Under the pieces are notes generated by a model. The model was given only the letters and a program-made list of their open reading frames with translations. It did no database searches and was not told where the DNA came from. Shown here piece after piece: positions 34,503 through 46,540 of a DNA stretch of 64,000 nt. Source of the DNA: Acorus gramineus. Lineage: Eukaryota; Streptophyta; Magnoliopsida; Acorales; Acoraceae. Position 1 is the stretch's first letter. The number at the start of each line of letters is the position of its first letter. The translations under genes and the position numbers were made by a program. Where the stretch lies: positions 25,780,438-25,844,437 of the forward strand of contig CM060847.1 in NCBI GenBank assembly GCA_030737835.1. Direction: 5' to 3'.

Positions 34503-35973
34503 ACATATGCTAAGTGTCACATTTGCTCCATTTTAGGTGTTTTACGACCGGATAGTGAAGTGGTGTAAGAGGCCTATAGGTAGGGTGAGATCCTCAAAAA
34601 GCCAGAGGCCAGGCCCGCGGTCGTAGGGTCAAAACCCGACCCGGGCCCATTCGTGGGCCGGGCCAACCCAACCCATTTTCTGGGCGGGCTGGAGTGGGGC
34701 CTGATTTTGGGGCCCAAGCCCAGCCCGTGAGCCCATCCGAATTGGGTCCAATCGGGCTGGGCCCGCAGGCCTATAGAGGGCGGTCCAATAAATGAGTCAC
34801 ATGTAATTTTATTTGAATTGTGGTTGAATTATAAAAATTATTGACATTTATGTAAGTGCCAACCTAGTTAGGTATATATAGTTATTTAGTTTTTCAAGTA
34901 ATTAATTCATTTAATATTTTTATTTTTGAAAACTCAATAGATATAAATATTTTTTTAACATTATACTTTAAATTTTGTGTTATTTTAACATTATATATAA
35001 ATGAACAACTTAAAATTATAAAATAAAACAAATAAGATTTTTAAAATCTGGACATGTCCGTGGACAAAGCCCAGGTCCGTGGACAAGACTTGAGCCCTCA
35101 TTCTTGGCCGCGGCCCGGCCCGCTAGCCAAGTAGGCTTGCGGGCCTGGCCCGGTTTCCACGGGCCAAGCCGGCCCGTTACCGACCCCATGAGGGTGAGGG
35201 GGAGGGTGGGGTCTCATATCTTGAGTTTGTTCACATCTCTTATACATTAAGGCTCTGTTTGGTTCGTATTATTATTATTTTTTTATGGATTTACTTTGCC
35301 ATGAATCATTCTACCAGATTGTTTGGTTTACTAGTGGATTTTTGAAAAAAAAAAAAATTTAATTTGTTTTAATCTTTCTACCAGACATGTTTTAAAATCG
35401 TGTTTACACTGAGGAGTAAAGCGGAGAATGTCCATTGAAATTTTGTATGCGTTTAATTTAATATATAATTCATGTAGTTTTTAAGCTCATGTCGTTGGTG
35501 AATCTTTTCAAATTTTTTGCTTTATGGAATACCTAAAATAAAAAATATTCAAAGCTTTTACATATAATTTAAAATAAATAATATTTCAGAAATTAAGGAA
35601 ACAAGAAATAAATAAAATATTTCAATATTCGTATAATCTCTGTCGAAGAGAGAAACTTTTTATCTACATAGTGGTCAATATCAAATTGAGACCTTTATTT
35701 TATTTTTATTCTATATTCTATAAAATAACTAATTAAAAAACTCAATATCAACAATCACTAACATTTATGAAATTGATAAAAATAAAAAATAATAAAGAAA
35801 CTAAAATATTTATGAAAAAAACAAAAAATAAAATTTGAACCATAAATTTTTTTTCTTCTAATAGATCTATGATGCAGATGTGATGTATTTAAATTTAAAT
35901 GTTTTTGTGTGGCTAATTTAGTAATGTCTTTGCTTTAAAAAGTAAGATAATCGATGGAGGGGTGAAAAATTGA
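34503..35973. other. Intergenic with a GGGCC-rich MITE-like block
   Basis: 34600-35190 has GC-rich ends built from GGCCCG/CGGGCC words in opposite orientation (GGGCCGGGCC near 34655, GGCCCGGCCCGC near 35110) around an AT-rich middle, like small hAT-family MITEs. The exact ends could not be fixed. The rest is AT-rich with no gene. Confidence 0.4.
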
Positions 35974-36658
35974 TGTACCGGGTTCGGGTAGTTGGATCCG
36001 TCCACTCTAGCTCTCTTCCACTCCCGCTCTCTTCCGCTCCGCTTGTTGGTATCCATTGGCGAGCGCTCCTCCTCGAACGTCAAAGACACATGGAGGTGGG
36101 GACCTATAGAAGATCCTCCAACGCTCAAGTCAGTAATACTAATGGTGGTCAAAATAGGGTTTTTAGAAAAAAAATTTCACATACCTGTAGAGAGAGAATT
36201 AACTCCCTATTTATAGTCTCCTTGGTTGGGTTGTCCTAGGATCGGTGGTTGATCTCATTATCATCGGATGGATGAGAAGAGATCCATGATTTCCAGGGGA
36301 CAAAATATATATATGAGGGATTTTGTTAATTATATCCTGGTCAAATATATATATTTTGTTGGGATTTCAGGGATCGGTCAATGATGATTTTGATCCTGTA
36401 ATATAATATTGTGATTTGGAAATTGAATAGTGATAATTTCAAATCAAGTGAATATATTTGGGAGGATCAGAAAATCATTCTTGAGGATCCAGAACATTCA
36501 TTCAAATATACTGACTTGGGACGTTGTTGTCGGATCTGAACTGGCCAATGGGCCTGGTCGCGTCAGGTTTAGGTTGATCGGGCTGCTGATCCACGTATTC
36601 GGGTCATGAGCTACCAAGATCTGACCCGTTTTGGTGGGTTAGGAAAATGGCACCTACA
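35974..36658 (-). mobile_element. Probable Ty3-gypsy LTR (minus orientation)
   Basis: On the minus strand the segment starts TGTAGGTGCC directly after a purine-rich run (AATAAGGGGGCATC, complement of 36659-36672), like a polypurine tract before a 3' LTR. It ends CCCGGTACA. The U5-like part contains GACTTGAGCGTTGGAGGATC, a phrase typical of plant gypsy LTR ends as I recall them. No matching second LTR or target duplication was found, so it is a fragment or decayed copy. Confidence 0.4.
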
Positions 36659-36672
36659 GATGCCCCCTTATT

Positions 36673-37400
36673 CTTATTTGACGGAGAGTCTCTCCTGTCG
36701 AATGGGAAACATGTTTTTCGAACTGCCACGTGTTGGATGATACCTCTGTCCCGTTGAAAGGATGTCACTTGGTTTTGGTGCGCCTTTTCCAATTGGTGGA
36801 TGGTTGAGTTCTGAGAACAGTGAAGACAAGACTGTTCGATTGTAGGGCTGGCTGAGCTGATGAGACATCTTTTCGTATGGAGCACCGGGAGGTTATGATG
36901 AGGTATGATTACGCCCCATCATCAATCGTCATCCGGATTCGAGGAACGGTGCGTCGAAGACGAAGGGGCGGGTCTTCAGCCTACAAATTCCTTCATGAGA
37001 GGTGGAAACCCTCCCATCCTCTCTCTCCTCTATTGTTTCATGTCTTCAACTTCTCCTTCTTATCCTGTTGATTGATCGAGTTGGTGGAAAAAAGACTTCC
37101 GTTGTCAATGGGGGTGACTAAGAGGGCGGTCGAGCCTGGTCCGGCCATTCGTGAGGGCGCTGGCCTTCGGTCAGGGGAGGCATACTTCTCCGTCTTTCAC
37201 CTGACGTCGATTCAGTTCCCCTCCATCCGTTCATTCCCATCTTTCTCTCGTTTTTGGGCTGGCACTGATGCAGGAGCACCCAAATGTTTTTCAAGTCCTC
37301 GCCGCCGCTCTTTATCTTAACAAGACGTGGGGGTATGACCTTGGAGTTCGGGAGGTAATGTTCTTCTACAAGTTCACCCGATGCCTGGGGAGCTCGTAGA
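36673..37400 (+). pseudogene. Possible gypsy-type gag/transposase_28-like fragment
   Basis: After a CT-rich leader a plus-strand frame opens near 37099. Near 37268-37380 another frame reads EHPNVFQVLAAALYLNKTWG then DLGVREVMFFYKFTR, which resembles the HPN...FF region of the plant putative gypsy-type transposon domain. Frames are interrupted. The identification is tentative. Confidence 0.3.
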
Positions 37401-37579
37401 GGTATCACTTCGCGATGAGGGAGAGCCGATTCCTCATGCTCGATATCCTGGACAGGGACTGAGGTTGGAAGGAGGAGATCGTGGCGGTCGGGGACTGTGG
37501 CAGTGCCCGATTGCCGGGGTGCCCCCCATCCAGATGGCTTTCGGCAAAATGAGTATGGTGAACTTTTAGCTGGTACAAG

Positions 37580-39306
37580 GGGCGACCGGGTTTGTCAAAC
37601 ATGGGATGCTTTTCTAGGTCACATCCAATGGTTTGAAAGAATGAGTCATAAATTCGTACAAAACTTGCATAACAAAAAATTGACACAAATGGCCTCTACC
37701 TCTGATGTTCAAATGGTATACTATTGAATTATTATTAATTTTAGCATAATTAGAGTATATGAATTCCTTCTTTTGACATGGCCTAGTTTATTTGTAGCTT
37801 AAGGAAAATGTAAGGCAACATCTTTAGCTATTACTAGATAGTGTCGGTATGTAAAACTTGGGGGTTCTGCGAACTTGGTCCTGGTCCGTCTCGCGACTGA
37901 TCAAATCACAGCCCGGAGAGTCGTTTCTAAGCCGCCTAACAGCTTCTCAGAAAGACGGGGTTTGTTGTGATCGCCACTTGCTTTCTCAAAAACCAGGAAA
38001 AGTTGGTGTTGCTGTTGATCGCCTTGCGGGAAAATTTTGTGGGTTCTCCTCTCTGAGCTACAGGCCTGCCGCACACGGAGTTGAAAACGGGGAATCCTTT
38101 CTGCTAGATAAGAACTTGAAAAAGGGGCTGCTGACACGTGGGAGGGAGGGTAAACCGATTACTTGAACCTAGACGTCTGGGTCCGACGACTAGTTTCGAC
38201 TAGCCGCCTGGTACCTTGTTCTTGGTTTTCTGGATTTGGGCAGAACCTAGGTAGGGAAGTGTTTTGGCTTGGCTAGGGTGGTTGTAGTGAGGATTGAAAG
38301 TGGTGTTGATGGTTTCTTCTTCTGGATTTGGGCATCACCTAGGTAGAAATTTGGATTTGTCTGGCTAGGGCTAAGAGAGGTTTAGGACAATGGTTAGAGG
38401 GGGTTTATGGAGAGTGAAATTTAGTGGGGAATGACTTTTCTTCTCTCTCAACTAAGGCTCTCTCCCTCTCTCTCTCTCTTTCTCTTTCTCTTTCTTTCTA
38501 ACACACACTTTAGAAATGAAATTGTCCACACCCTCTTTCTCACCCCCACCTCTCCTTTTATAGTAGAAAAGATGCATAGGAGTATCCCTTGGGCAATAGC
38601 ATGGATTTGATAAGTGGGTGAGGCTAAATAACCATGATTGCAAAAAAACGCACTCAATGGTCCATTGGGTAATAGCATGGGTTGGACAAGAGGGTGAGAC
38701 TAAGTAACTTCACAACTAAGTAAAGTTAATTTATGCTTTATGGATGTGTCCAGGTGAGAGCCGGCTACCCTAATTCAATCGTTCGGGCAGGGCCGAGATG
38801 CCGTCGGTATGATGACCTGTCAAACGTCCAATCTCTGACAAGCGGTGGCTTGAGGCAGTTATTAAGGTTGAACCGTCAGAGAAGGGGCGGCTAATTGGAA
38901 CAAACCACCGCAATCATTAGCATTAAATGCTGCTTTATGTCCCATTTAAGGGAAGCGGTTAGGGGCTATTTGTTGGTTCTAGCTGTCGGAGGAGGGGTGG
39001 CTACTTTGGAGTAGCCAACCTATTTCTGGCCATTAAATTTTCTAAGTGTTGGGCCAAGTTTTTATTCTTATTTTCTCCTTTAGTTTCCCTAAATTGTTTT
39101 CTATATGGTCCAAATGTGGTCATTTAAAAATGTTACTTGAAGTAAATTTCTTTTCTTTGGACGGTCAAAATTGGGGTATTTGCAGATAGGAGGACAACTA
39201 TTTCTTCTATGCAATCCAGCATCCGAGATGTGCTTCAATACTTGGAGAGTGTCACACTACTTCCCGACGCACTAAATGTAGAACGACGATCGAAGCAAAG
39301 ACATTG
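37580..39306 (+). pseudogene. Unassigned coding-like segment split by a solo LTR
   Basis: Frame at 37590-37713 reads FLGHIQWFERMSHKFVQNLH and onward to STSDVQM with a GT donor. A TTGTAG acceptor at about 37798 leads to LKENVRQHL, and after removal of the LTR the frame continues as RRTTISSMQSSIRDVLQYLE to a TGA near 39306. One in-frame TAG interrupts exon 2. It looks like the helical end of a protein; no family recognised. Confidence 0.3.
37842..39184. mobile_element. Solo LTR (1343 bp) with perfect 5-bp TSD
   Basis: Begins TGTCGGTATGTAAAACTTGG and ends TTGGGGTATTTGCA. Flanked by GATAG at 37837-37841 and 39185-39189. Internal near-duplicate around 38225-38290 and 38318-38380 (CTGGATTTGGGCA...ACCTAGGTAG). 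No internal coding region or second LTR, consistent with LTR-LTR recombination. The TGTCGGTAT start is seen in large grass-type gypsy LTRs as I recall. Confidence 0.8.
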
Positions 39307-39715
39307 ATCGACATAGATGACTTTAACACAACCGCCTTGTTATCACTTTTAAGTCAGCCCATGTTTCAATAAGTACTTGTCTAATTTTGTTAGAGGGGAG
39401 ACTAAACCCTAAGAACATGGCATTCATTTGGTTTTGAATTGCCCATAACATTTTGAATATTCATGTTTGTAATGAATGCCTTTTAAAATGTGTGTGAATG
39501 GTCAGTTGGGATGTGAATGATTGATAAAGAAAAGTCATGCATGAATTTAAAATATGAAGTTTTTTTATGTATTCCCTTATTCAGCTAATGTATGTCAGGA
39601 TCCAATCATCATGAAAAAAATGTATTTTTGGAAGTAACGAGGGTCGATAACTTGGAAGTATTTTTTTTCATTCATCAATATGATTATATGAATTAAAAGT
39701 CAAAGACAGATCACT
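39190..39715. other. End of the split segment, then AT-rich DNA
   Basis: After the stop near 39306 no coding is seen; nothing recognised. Confidence 0.4.
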
Positions 39716-39719
39716 ACAA

Positions 39720-40420
39720 TGTAAACGTTCAACGGGTCATTCATCGCTAAGGATCCCCCAAGTTGACTGATCTGTTGTCATCCAATAGTATATATGTACG
39801 ACAGTAAGATTGTCGAATGCCTACCAAAACACAAGCTCCCTTATATGATACATTCAATGGCATTTCCGTCGCCAATAACCCCCCATGTTGACTATTGGTT
39901 GTCGCACCGTAATATATATGGTGGACTCTTCATGGTCGAAAGCCATCTAGAACATAGGCTTCCTAATGGTTTGTTCGACGATCCTATTGCTGCCCATGAC
40001 AACCCAGGTCAAATGACCTTTTGTCATCCATTAGTACATTTGTTCGACTTCAGCGTTGATGAACGAATTCCAGAACACATGCTTCCTTATATGGTTCACT
40101 CGATGGGCCTTCCATCACTATTGTTCCCCCAGGTTGACCAAATATTGTCGACATGTACTACATATGGTCAACTATTCATGATCGAATTACATCTAGAACT
40201 CAGGCTTCCTAATGGTATGTTTGACGGGCCTCTCGTCGCCAAGGATCCTCTAGGTCGACTGACCTGTGGTTGTCCCCCTGTACATCTGTTCGATTTCAGG
40301 GCAGTTGCACAACTTCTAGAATCATCCAAAACACAAGATGCTGCATGTGGCTCGTTCGACGGGTTTCTCGTCGCTTGGAGCACCCTAGGTCAACTACTCT
40401 GTCATCAAATAGTTTGAAAA
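39720..40420 (+). repeat. Tandem repeat of ~120-126 bp units, open in one frame for 207 codons
   Basis: Six units, each with GTTGAC(C/T)-like followed by TGTTGTCATCC and a CATCTNGAAC-NCAGGCTTCCTAATGG phrase, are spaced 120-135 bp apart. Because most steps are near multiples of three, 39794-40417 stays open. The translated units are alike (RLPNGLFDDPIAAHDNPGQM / RLPNGMFDGPLVAKDPLGRL). There is no clear start or upstream exon. It sits just downstream of the OTU-type MULE gene and may be subterminal repeat of that element rather than a gene. Confidence 0.6.
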
Positions 40421-40813
40421 TGGAGAAAACAAATGTGTATTTACAAACACTCCAATCTATAAAAAAAACAACCCAACTGAATTCAAGTATCATTTTCCAA
40501 GCCAAGCACCAAAAAACTATTCAGTCCATAAAAGAAAACTTAAATTAAGGATATATATCATATTCACATTGTCAAAAAATACACAGTGTGTTTACATATT
40601 TCCACATCTAATTAGCTTTACAAAATAAATCCATTTCGACCTTTCAAAGTGTAAGACTAACAAAAAACATATACCATCATTTACAATGTGTTTACAAAAT
40701 TAGTCGATTTGGACCTTTACATGTGCAAGACAAACAAAAAACTATAATCTTACACCCACAGGTTTCTCTCTAGTGCAACATATACAAGAAGAAATGACTC
40801 CCCAACAAGTGAG

Positions 40814-41413
40814 CTAGTCAACATCAGCGATGTCAACCATGGCTACATCAGGCCCAACTAGGCTCCTGAAATGATCCATCCTACCCATATAAGATGTTAT
40901 CCAATCACTAGCCACATCAAGACGATACCTTGACCAAGAGAGTGCAACTGGAGCCAGTGGAGCGTCCGATGTGAAATCCAACATGAAAAAGTGACAAACT
41001 TTTACATAACTGAGTGAAAGGATTCGATGGGTGCTAATAGGAGGTGGAGGATCTCTCATTGGGAAGAAGGTGAGGCATTGATTCTTCGATATGTGTACAA
41101 TGAAGACCTTGTAACAAGAAGCAATCACAAACCCCATCTCTGACAAAGTCATCCAATGCTCTTGGTCTGCATATGAAGATTGACTTCTTAGGCTCCTCTT
41201 GACCTCCTCCACTCGATCCAACCCGTAAAAAAGTAATTGATATTCCTCCAGGCGTTGCTCGATCTCTAGTAGGAGGTTGTTCCTCACTTCTCTCCAACCT
41301 TTATGCAACATACCCAAAAACATAGCAACAACACGAAATCTGCAATGGCCATCCCCATTAACATCATATACATTATGTATAAATGGCGAGAGGAAGCATG
41401 GGAATTCTGACAT
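40814..41413 (-). CDS. Intact OTU cysteine-protease domain, C-terminus of the MULE pseudogene
   Basis: 199 codons without interruption. Residues 17-30 (YDVNGDGHCRFRVVA) hold the catalytic Cys (24) in the OTU D-G-x-C-x-F-R motif. The late CHFFMLDF carries the candidate catalytic His, followed by the usual aromatic, charged C-terminal tail (SDWITSYMGRMDHF). OTU enzymes remove ubiquitin-like modifiers; in plant MULE proteins the domain's role is not known. Alone it starts at a Met that is unlikely to be the true start, because the family reads in from the transposase. Confidence 0.6.
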   Translation of the reverse strand: MSEFPCFLSPFIHNVYDVNGDGHCRFRVVAMFLGMLHKGWREVRNNLLLEIEQRLEEYQLLFYGLDRVEEVKRSLRSQSSYADQEHWMTLSEMGFVIASCYKVFIVHISKNQCLTFFPMRDPPPPISTHRILSLSYVKVCHFFMLDFTSDAPLAPVALSWSRYRLDVASDWITSYMGRMDHFRSLVGPDVAMVDIADVD

Positions 41414-43588
41414 GTAAATAGAACTACCAACTGCTTAATTTCTGAGAAGCTTTGCCTTTTGCACAACAATCTTTGCATGCTTAGCCGGTTGGGATTCTTG
41501 TGCCTGTGAACTTAGTTTGGGAACAATATTAGCATCTTTGTTTATATTCTCGATGGACTGCAACACATTCAAAGCCACTCGGAGATCCTCTCGTTGATTC
41601 CTTTGCTTGGGCCTTTGATCTATTCTTCTCACCCTTCTTTCAACCTCCTGTATCCACCTTAACGGTGGGCTCCAAAAGTAGGGTTGCAGAGGGGTCACTT
41701 AATTTTTGGAGACATTTTTTTATCTCCTTTTGTTGGACAACATTTCATGTGTGAACCTTTTGAGTAACAACTCAATCTTTGGAGTGATGTCAATCTCATG
41801 GGTGAAGTTTGCAACAAATGGAGTGATTCCCAGCTTCCGCCAAAATGGATGGACCGCACTGATAGGTATGGGACGACCTTCTCCCTTGTATTGTGCGATT
41901 AAGTGAGCGCACGGTAATCAACATGTGGTGAATAGAACATCATCACAAGCTAGACTGTCGAGACCCACCCCATCGCTCTTTTGCACTGCCAACTCAAGCT
42001 TCTGAAGGGCATACAAGGAGACTATGCCCATGAGATCCTTGTATAGTGCACCTCAATATCTATGTGGAATCCTCGTCAGACTTACCTTGAAAGAACCTCT
42101 TATTTCAGAAACTTGAAGCTCTAATAGGTTATGGATTGTCCTCCAGTTGCCCACAACATTTTGCACTAATGTGCCCAAATATCTCAACTTCGCATGGTGA
42201 CTTTCCACCCGAATTTTAGAAGTGTTGCATAGGTGGAGGTGTTTGTCAATCCATGCAGAGACAAAACCTTTTCTTGTGCTTTTCCAACCATGATGCATGA
42301 AGGTATGAAATTTCCTTTGGATAGGTGCAAAACCCATCATGTAGACGTTTCAATTTTCTGGAGAAGTCTTCCTCTGTGCTTGCCTTCATCACTTCCGCCT
42401 ATGCCCCAACAAATGCATTCCATGACTCAATATCAAGGAAAGCCTTTATGCAGTTTTTCAGCACAATCTTTTCAATATGTACACAACAAATGAAGTTTCC
42501 AGTTGAAGGAAATACAATAAACACGGCATTTATCAAGCCTTGCTCATGATCAGTGATGATGACTTTTTGGGTGGGTGAACCATCAAATAGTTCTTCAAAG
42601 CATTCCATCGCCCATATGAAATTTTCTTTTTTCTCTAAATGCAGGTACACAAATGCTCCGACGAATGACTTCCCCGTTGATGTCATGCCCACTATCTCCA
42701 AAAGAGGCAACCTAGAACAATTTGTTTTGTAAGTGCAGTTCATAAGAAGCACAATGGGGAACACTCTAATAAGTTGAATCGATGAAAGATGAGAGAAAAA
42801 GATATCGAACAAAACATCACCCTCCGCTTCAACTCAATGTCTCTCAATATACCTGTGCTCATAAATTAATTTTATCAGTTGTTGCATGTGAGACAATGAC
42901 TCTTTGATCCTCAATTTGGTTCGAGCATTGTATATATTTTTAATTGAGCTGACATTTGTGGGATATCTGTTCTTCAAATGTGTTAAGATATCAAGAGGAC
43001 GCACGCCGTTTACTGACATTCCTTCTAACAGTGCGACTTCCTCCTCTAGTAATTTTTCAGCAAAAGATTGTCACTAAAAATTGACGATGAGGGGATGATT
43101 GTGTCGCCCACATAAAACTCTCAATGACCATCTCCCTTCACGTTCGAGTGCACACAACTTGAATGGACACCCACAATTCGTACTGGTTTGGCACTTCTGT
43201 AAGCCTTTCTTCTCTTTATCTTTCTTCCTTGGTTTATTATCATATTTACCACCTCTTTCACATATAAGATCAACATGGACTGATCTACGAGATGATAAAT
43301 ATTTTGATTGACCAATTATTGTGACCACCCAATGTTTCTGCCAACTCTTTTAACCCAATCAATTTGTTCTATTCGGTTTTCAAATCCCTGAAACAATAAC
43401 ACAATATAATATATTATTGTCACATGATGTTTCATATGATCACATGTTTGAAAGCTAAGCTTACCAAAGTTGTACTGAAATGCTCGGTTGTGTCAATGAA
43501 TGGGTTAGCGTCATTGGGGATGGCCTCCTCGAGGTTGGGGATCTCCTCTTCCATATGGTCGATGGCCTTCTCGTATTCAAACAAAGAA
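40814..43588 (-). pseudogene. FAR1/MULE transposase with C-terminal OTU domain, decayed
   Basis: Pieces in order on the minus strand: an exon around 43463-43588 (EIPNLEEAIPNDANPFIDTT, then a GTAAGC donor); a FAR1/WRKY-GCM1-like DNA-binding part (43074-43400, DLICERGGKYDN, NCGCPFKLCALE, HNHPLI); a middle part (42834-43019, MSVNGVRPLDILTHLKNRYP); the DDE core (42053-42812, LPLLEIVGMTSTGKSFVGAF, KVIITDHEQGLINAV, ICCVHIEKIVLKNC, RVESHHAKLR); a basic linker (41435-41698); and the OTU domain (40814-41413). Stops and frame changes separate the pieces. The first catalytic position, usually Asp before CTYKTN, is Asn here (MNCTYKTN); the second Asp (ITD) is present. The region upstream of 43588 is cut off by a solo LTR. 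Confidence 0.85.
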
Positions 43589-44239
43589 ATTATTGTTATA
43601 TATGTGTCACTTTTAGCCTGCTGGTAACCGTTGGAGCGTTCTGGCAGTTTTTCATTTTTGTCGGTTTTCGATCGGAACCGCTAATTTTTGGACTGTTAGC
43701 TATCGTCCTGAGTTAGAGAACTCCGATTGGAAATCTAACTGCATATTTGGTGTCCTGGTGCCATTTTAGGCCTCTCACGAAAATTTCATCGATTTCCGGT
43801 AACGTTTCCAAAATTTCACAGTTCCGGGGCGTATCCGGGTATTTTAAGTGATTTGTCTATATAAATGAAATCTAATATTTCATTAGGCACTATTCATCAT
43901 CCCTACCAAAGCTTTCTCTCTCTCCCCTCTCTCCTTTTCTCCCATTTGAGCCCCTTAGATCCCTCAAACCCAAAAACCTAAAGCATAAGAAGTGTAGATC
44001 GGGTCCCGATCTACACCCCGGTGCTTTCAAATCAGGATTCCGGCGAGTTTTGCCTCTTCTCCCCCCTCCTTTCTCCTCTGTTTTGGGCCATTTCAAAGGC
44101 CAAGAGAGATCCGGGCGTTGGAAGCCTTTTGGGAGAGGTTTCGGTGCGCGGAGAGCAACCGGACTTCCCTTCCTCCCCCTGGTAAGCCTCTTTTTTCTCT
44201 CTTTTCTTGTATAGATGTATGTTAGGAGGTGGGTATGAG

Positions 44240-45240
44240 GTTGGGAGGCGGTCGGCGGCGGTGGGTGGTCGTCGGAGGGCTGTGGGTGGTGGTCGGAGGC
44301 CTTGGGGTGGCCGGTGGTGGGTGGTAGAGGAGCTCGGGTAGGGAGGCTTCCAGTCCCGCGCAGCAGGCAGCACAGGCAGCGCTCAGGCAGGCGCAGCAGG
44401 CGAGCAGCGGCAGGGCGCGCACGCGCGTGCGCGCAGACGTGCGCGCAGGCGTGTGCTCGGATTGGGTGCTGGGCGTACGGGGCGCGCAGGGTAGGCTGGC
44501 AGGGCTAGTTCGGGTAGGATGGCTGGGCTGTGCGCGCTGGCAGGCCGGGCTGGCAGGCTGGGCGCGCAGGCGAGCAGGGCAGGAGGCGCTCGGGCATCAG
44601 GCGGGCAGTGCCCAGGCGTGCAGGCGAGCGGTGCTCGGGCCACTCGGCGATGCGCGCGGGCAGCAGCGCGGGCAGGCTGGCAGGCGCGCTGGGCGCGTGC
44701 TGCCAGGCGCGCTGGGCGCGTGTTGCGCGGGCGTGCGCGTGGACGCTGGGTGAGGGTCCCGGGTGCTGGGCGCTGAGCGTCGGGTGCTGGGTCACGGATA
44801 CCGGGTGCTGGGCGAGGGTGCTGAGCGCTGGGCGCTTGGGCGCTGGGCACTGCAGAGGAGCATGCGCGCGGGGCGCTGGGCAGAGGCAGGCGTGCGCGCG
44901 GGTAGAGGCTGGTGGTGCGCGCGGAGTGCGCGCGGGACGGAGCTGGTGGTGCGGGCGGGGTGCGCGCGGGGCGAGGCGCTGGGCGCGCGGGGCGTGCGGT
45001 GTGCTCGCGTGGTGCGCGCAGGGCGTGCGGGGTGCGCGCGGGCTGCTGCGGCGGGGCGCAGTGGGCGCGCGGCGCACCGGGTGGCTCGGCTGCGGGTCCA
45101 GGCGTGCGGGCAGGGGTCCGGCGGTGCGCCTGGGTGCGCGGGCTGAGGCGCGGCGGCGCGTCCGGGGGCGGATGGCCGTGCGGGTGGTTGCCGTGGGTTC
45201 GGGAGTGTGTCGGGGTGCTCGGGCTAGCGTGCGTACGGAT
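44240..45240. other. Extremely GC-rich low-complexity tract inside the solo LTR
   Basis: About 1 kb of GCGCGC, GGGCGCTGGGC and GCAGGC words, giving spurious open frames of up to 272 codons on both strands. No domain or codon logic. The tract would be a dense CpG target for methylation. Confidence 0.8.
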
Positions 45241-45691
45241 CGTATGTACGTTTGCCCGAGTGTTGGGTATTGTTTTGTGTATTTTGGTATATTTTGTGGT
45301 ATTTGTGGGTTTTACTCACCGTATAAATGCCAGTCTTGCAGATCTTGACGGACGGTCGCGCGACGATCCGATTTCTGGTGAGTGGGACAATCCAACCCAG
45401 TAGAGAGGCGTTATACGCATTTGGGCGTATACCGATCTCTCCTGGGGCACCATGGATTTATGTTAACCTGTTGTAAAGTGTATTTCATGCGAGCATGATT
45501 TTAAAATGTAGAATGCATGCTACCCTAGACTTTGCATGTTAGGGACTTGCACCCTTAGGATATGTGTATGAGCCATGCATCATGTCCCCCCCCCCCTGTT
45601 CTCATGCTAGGAAGCCTTGGCCTATGCATGTGTCCCACTAGTTTATTTATTAAGTTAAATGCTAGTATATGTTTAATTACATGCCTTAGGT

Positions 45692-46020
45692 AATATTATA
45701 GGGAGGGGCCTTGCGAGGTCAACATTGAGACCCGGGTTAGGGTACTCCGTGTTCCTTGTTTGGTTGTCGGGATGTCCTGTATCGGGACCTCATGCTGCCC
45801 TCCCAAGGTTCTTGTCCCAATAATATTATATCTCTAGTTGATAATTAATGGTTTACCCTTGTGCGATTATTAGCATCTTAGTGAATATTATAGGGGAGGG
45901 GCCTCGCGAGGACAGCGGTGAGACCCGGGCTAGGGTACACCGTGTTCCTTGTTTGGTTGTCGGGGTGTCCTATATCGGGAACTCACGCTGCCCTCCCAAG
46001 TTCCTTTCCCCCAATGATAT
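45692..46020. repeat. Tandem duplication, period ~192 bp, inside the solo LTR
   Basis: AATATTATAGGGGAGGGGCC, GAGACCCGGG and TTCCTTGTTTGGTTGTCGGG recur at 45692 and 45884 onward. Confidence 0.85.
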
Positions 46021-46348
46021 TACAACCTTGCTATTATTGTATATGTTCCCCGCATCTTGGTTATGCGCCCTGGAGGAATTCGGAAGAATTCATGACATTA
46101 GAGTCGTTGAGATGTGTAGTTGAAGGATCCGAGTGGATCATATGCGTATGGATGGGCTGTTCTGTCCCCTTCGTTGGATCCGGTAGAGGCTGCCCCAGCG
46201 TTAGAAAGGCCGTCCCTTCCAAGGGTTCCCATCAGTAGGCGCCTCCCGATATTTGTGACGGACTGTGCTGAAGTTGTGGGTGATAGCCAAGCGGCCTACG
46301 GAGTGGAGGAGAGACTATCGGTGGACCAAGTGTGACCAACAGCCTAGT

Positions 46349-46540
46349 CAGTCCCAAAATCCTATGTCACCCATTGAAGGGTGAGGGTGAGGGTGTAGTG
46401 GGTTGGCGATGAGCGACCCACTGGTGTTGTCATTGGATGAATATCAGTCCCAAAATCCTATGTCACCCATTGAAGGGTGAGGGTGAGGGTGTAGTGGGTT
46501 GGCGATTGAGCGACCCACTGGTTTGAGTATTTGTTACCAT
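46349..46540. repeat. Tandem duplication, period 96 bp, inside the solo LTR
   Basis: CAGTCCCAAAATCCTATGTC through GGGTTGGCGAT occurs at 46349 and 46445, nearly identical, so it is recent. Confidence 0.9.

Noticed and set aside
44383..45403. Several long open frames (up to 272 codons) on both strands
   Set aside because: Produced by the GC-rich low-complexity tract inside a solo LTR; Ala/Arg/Gly runs, no domain.
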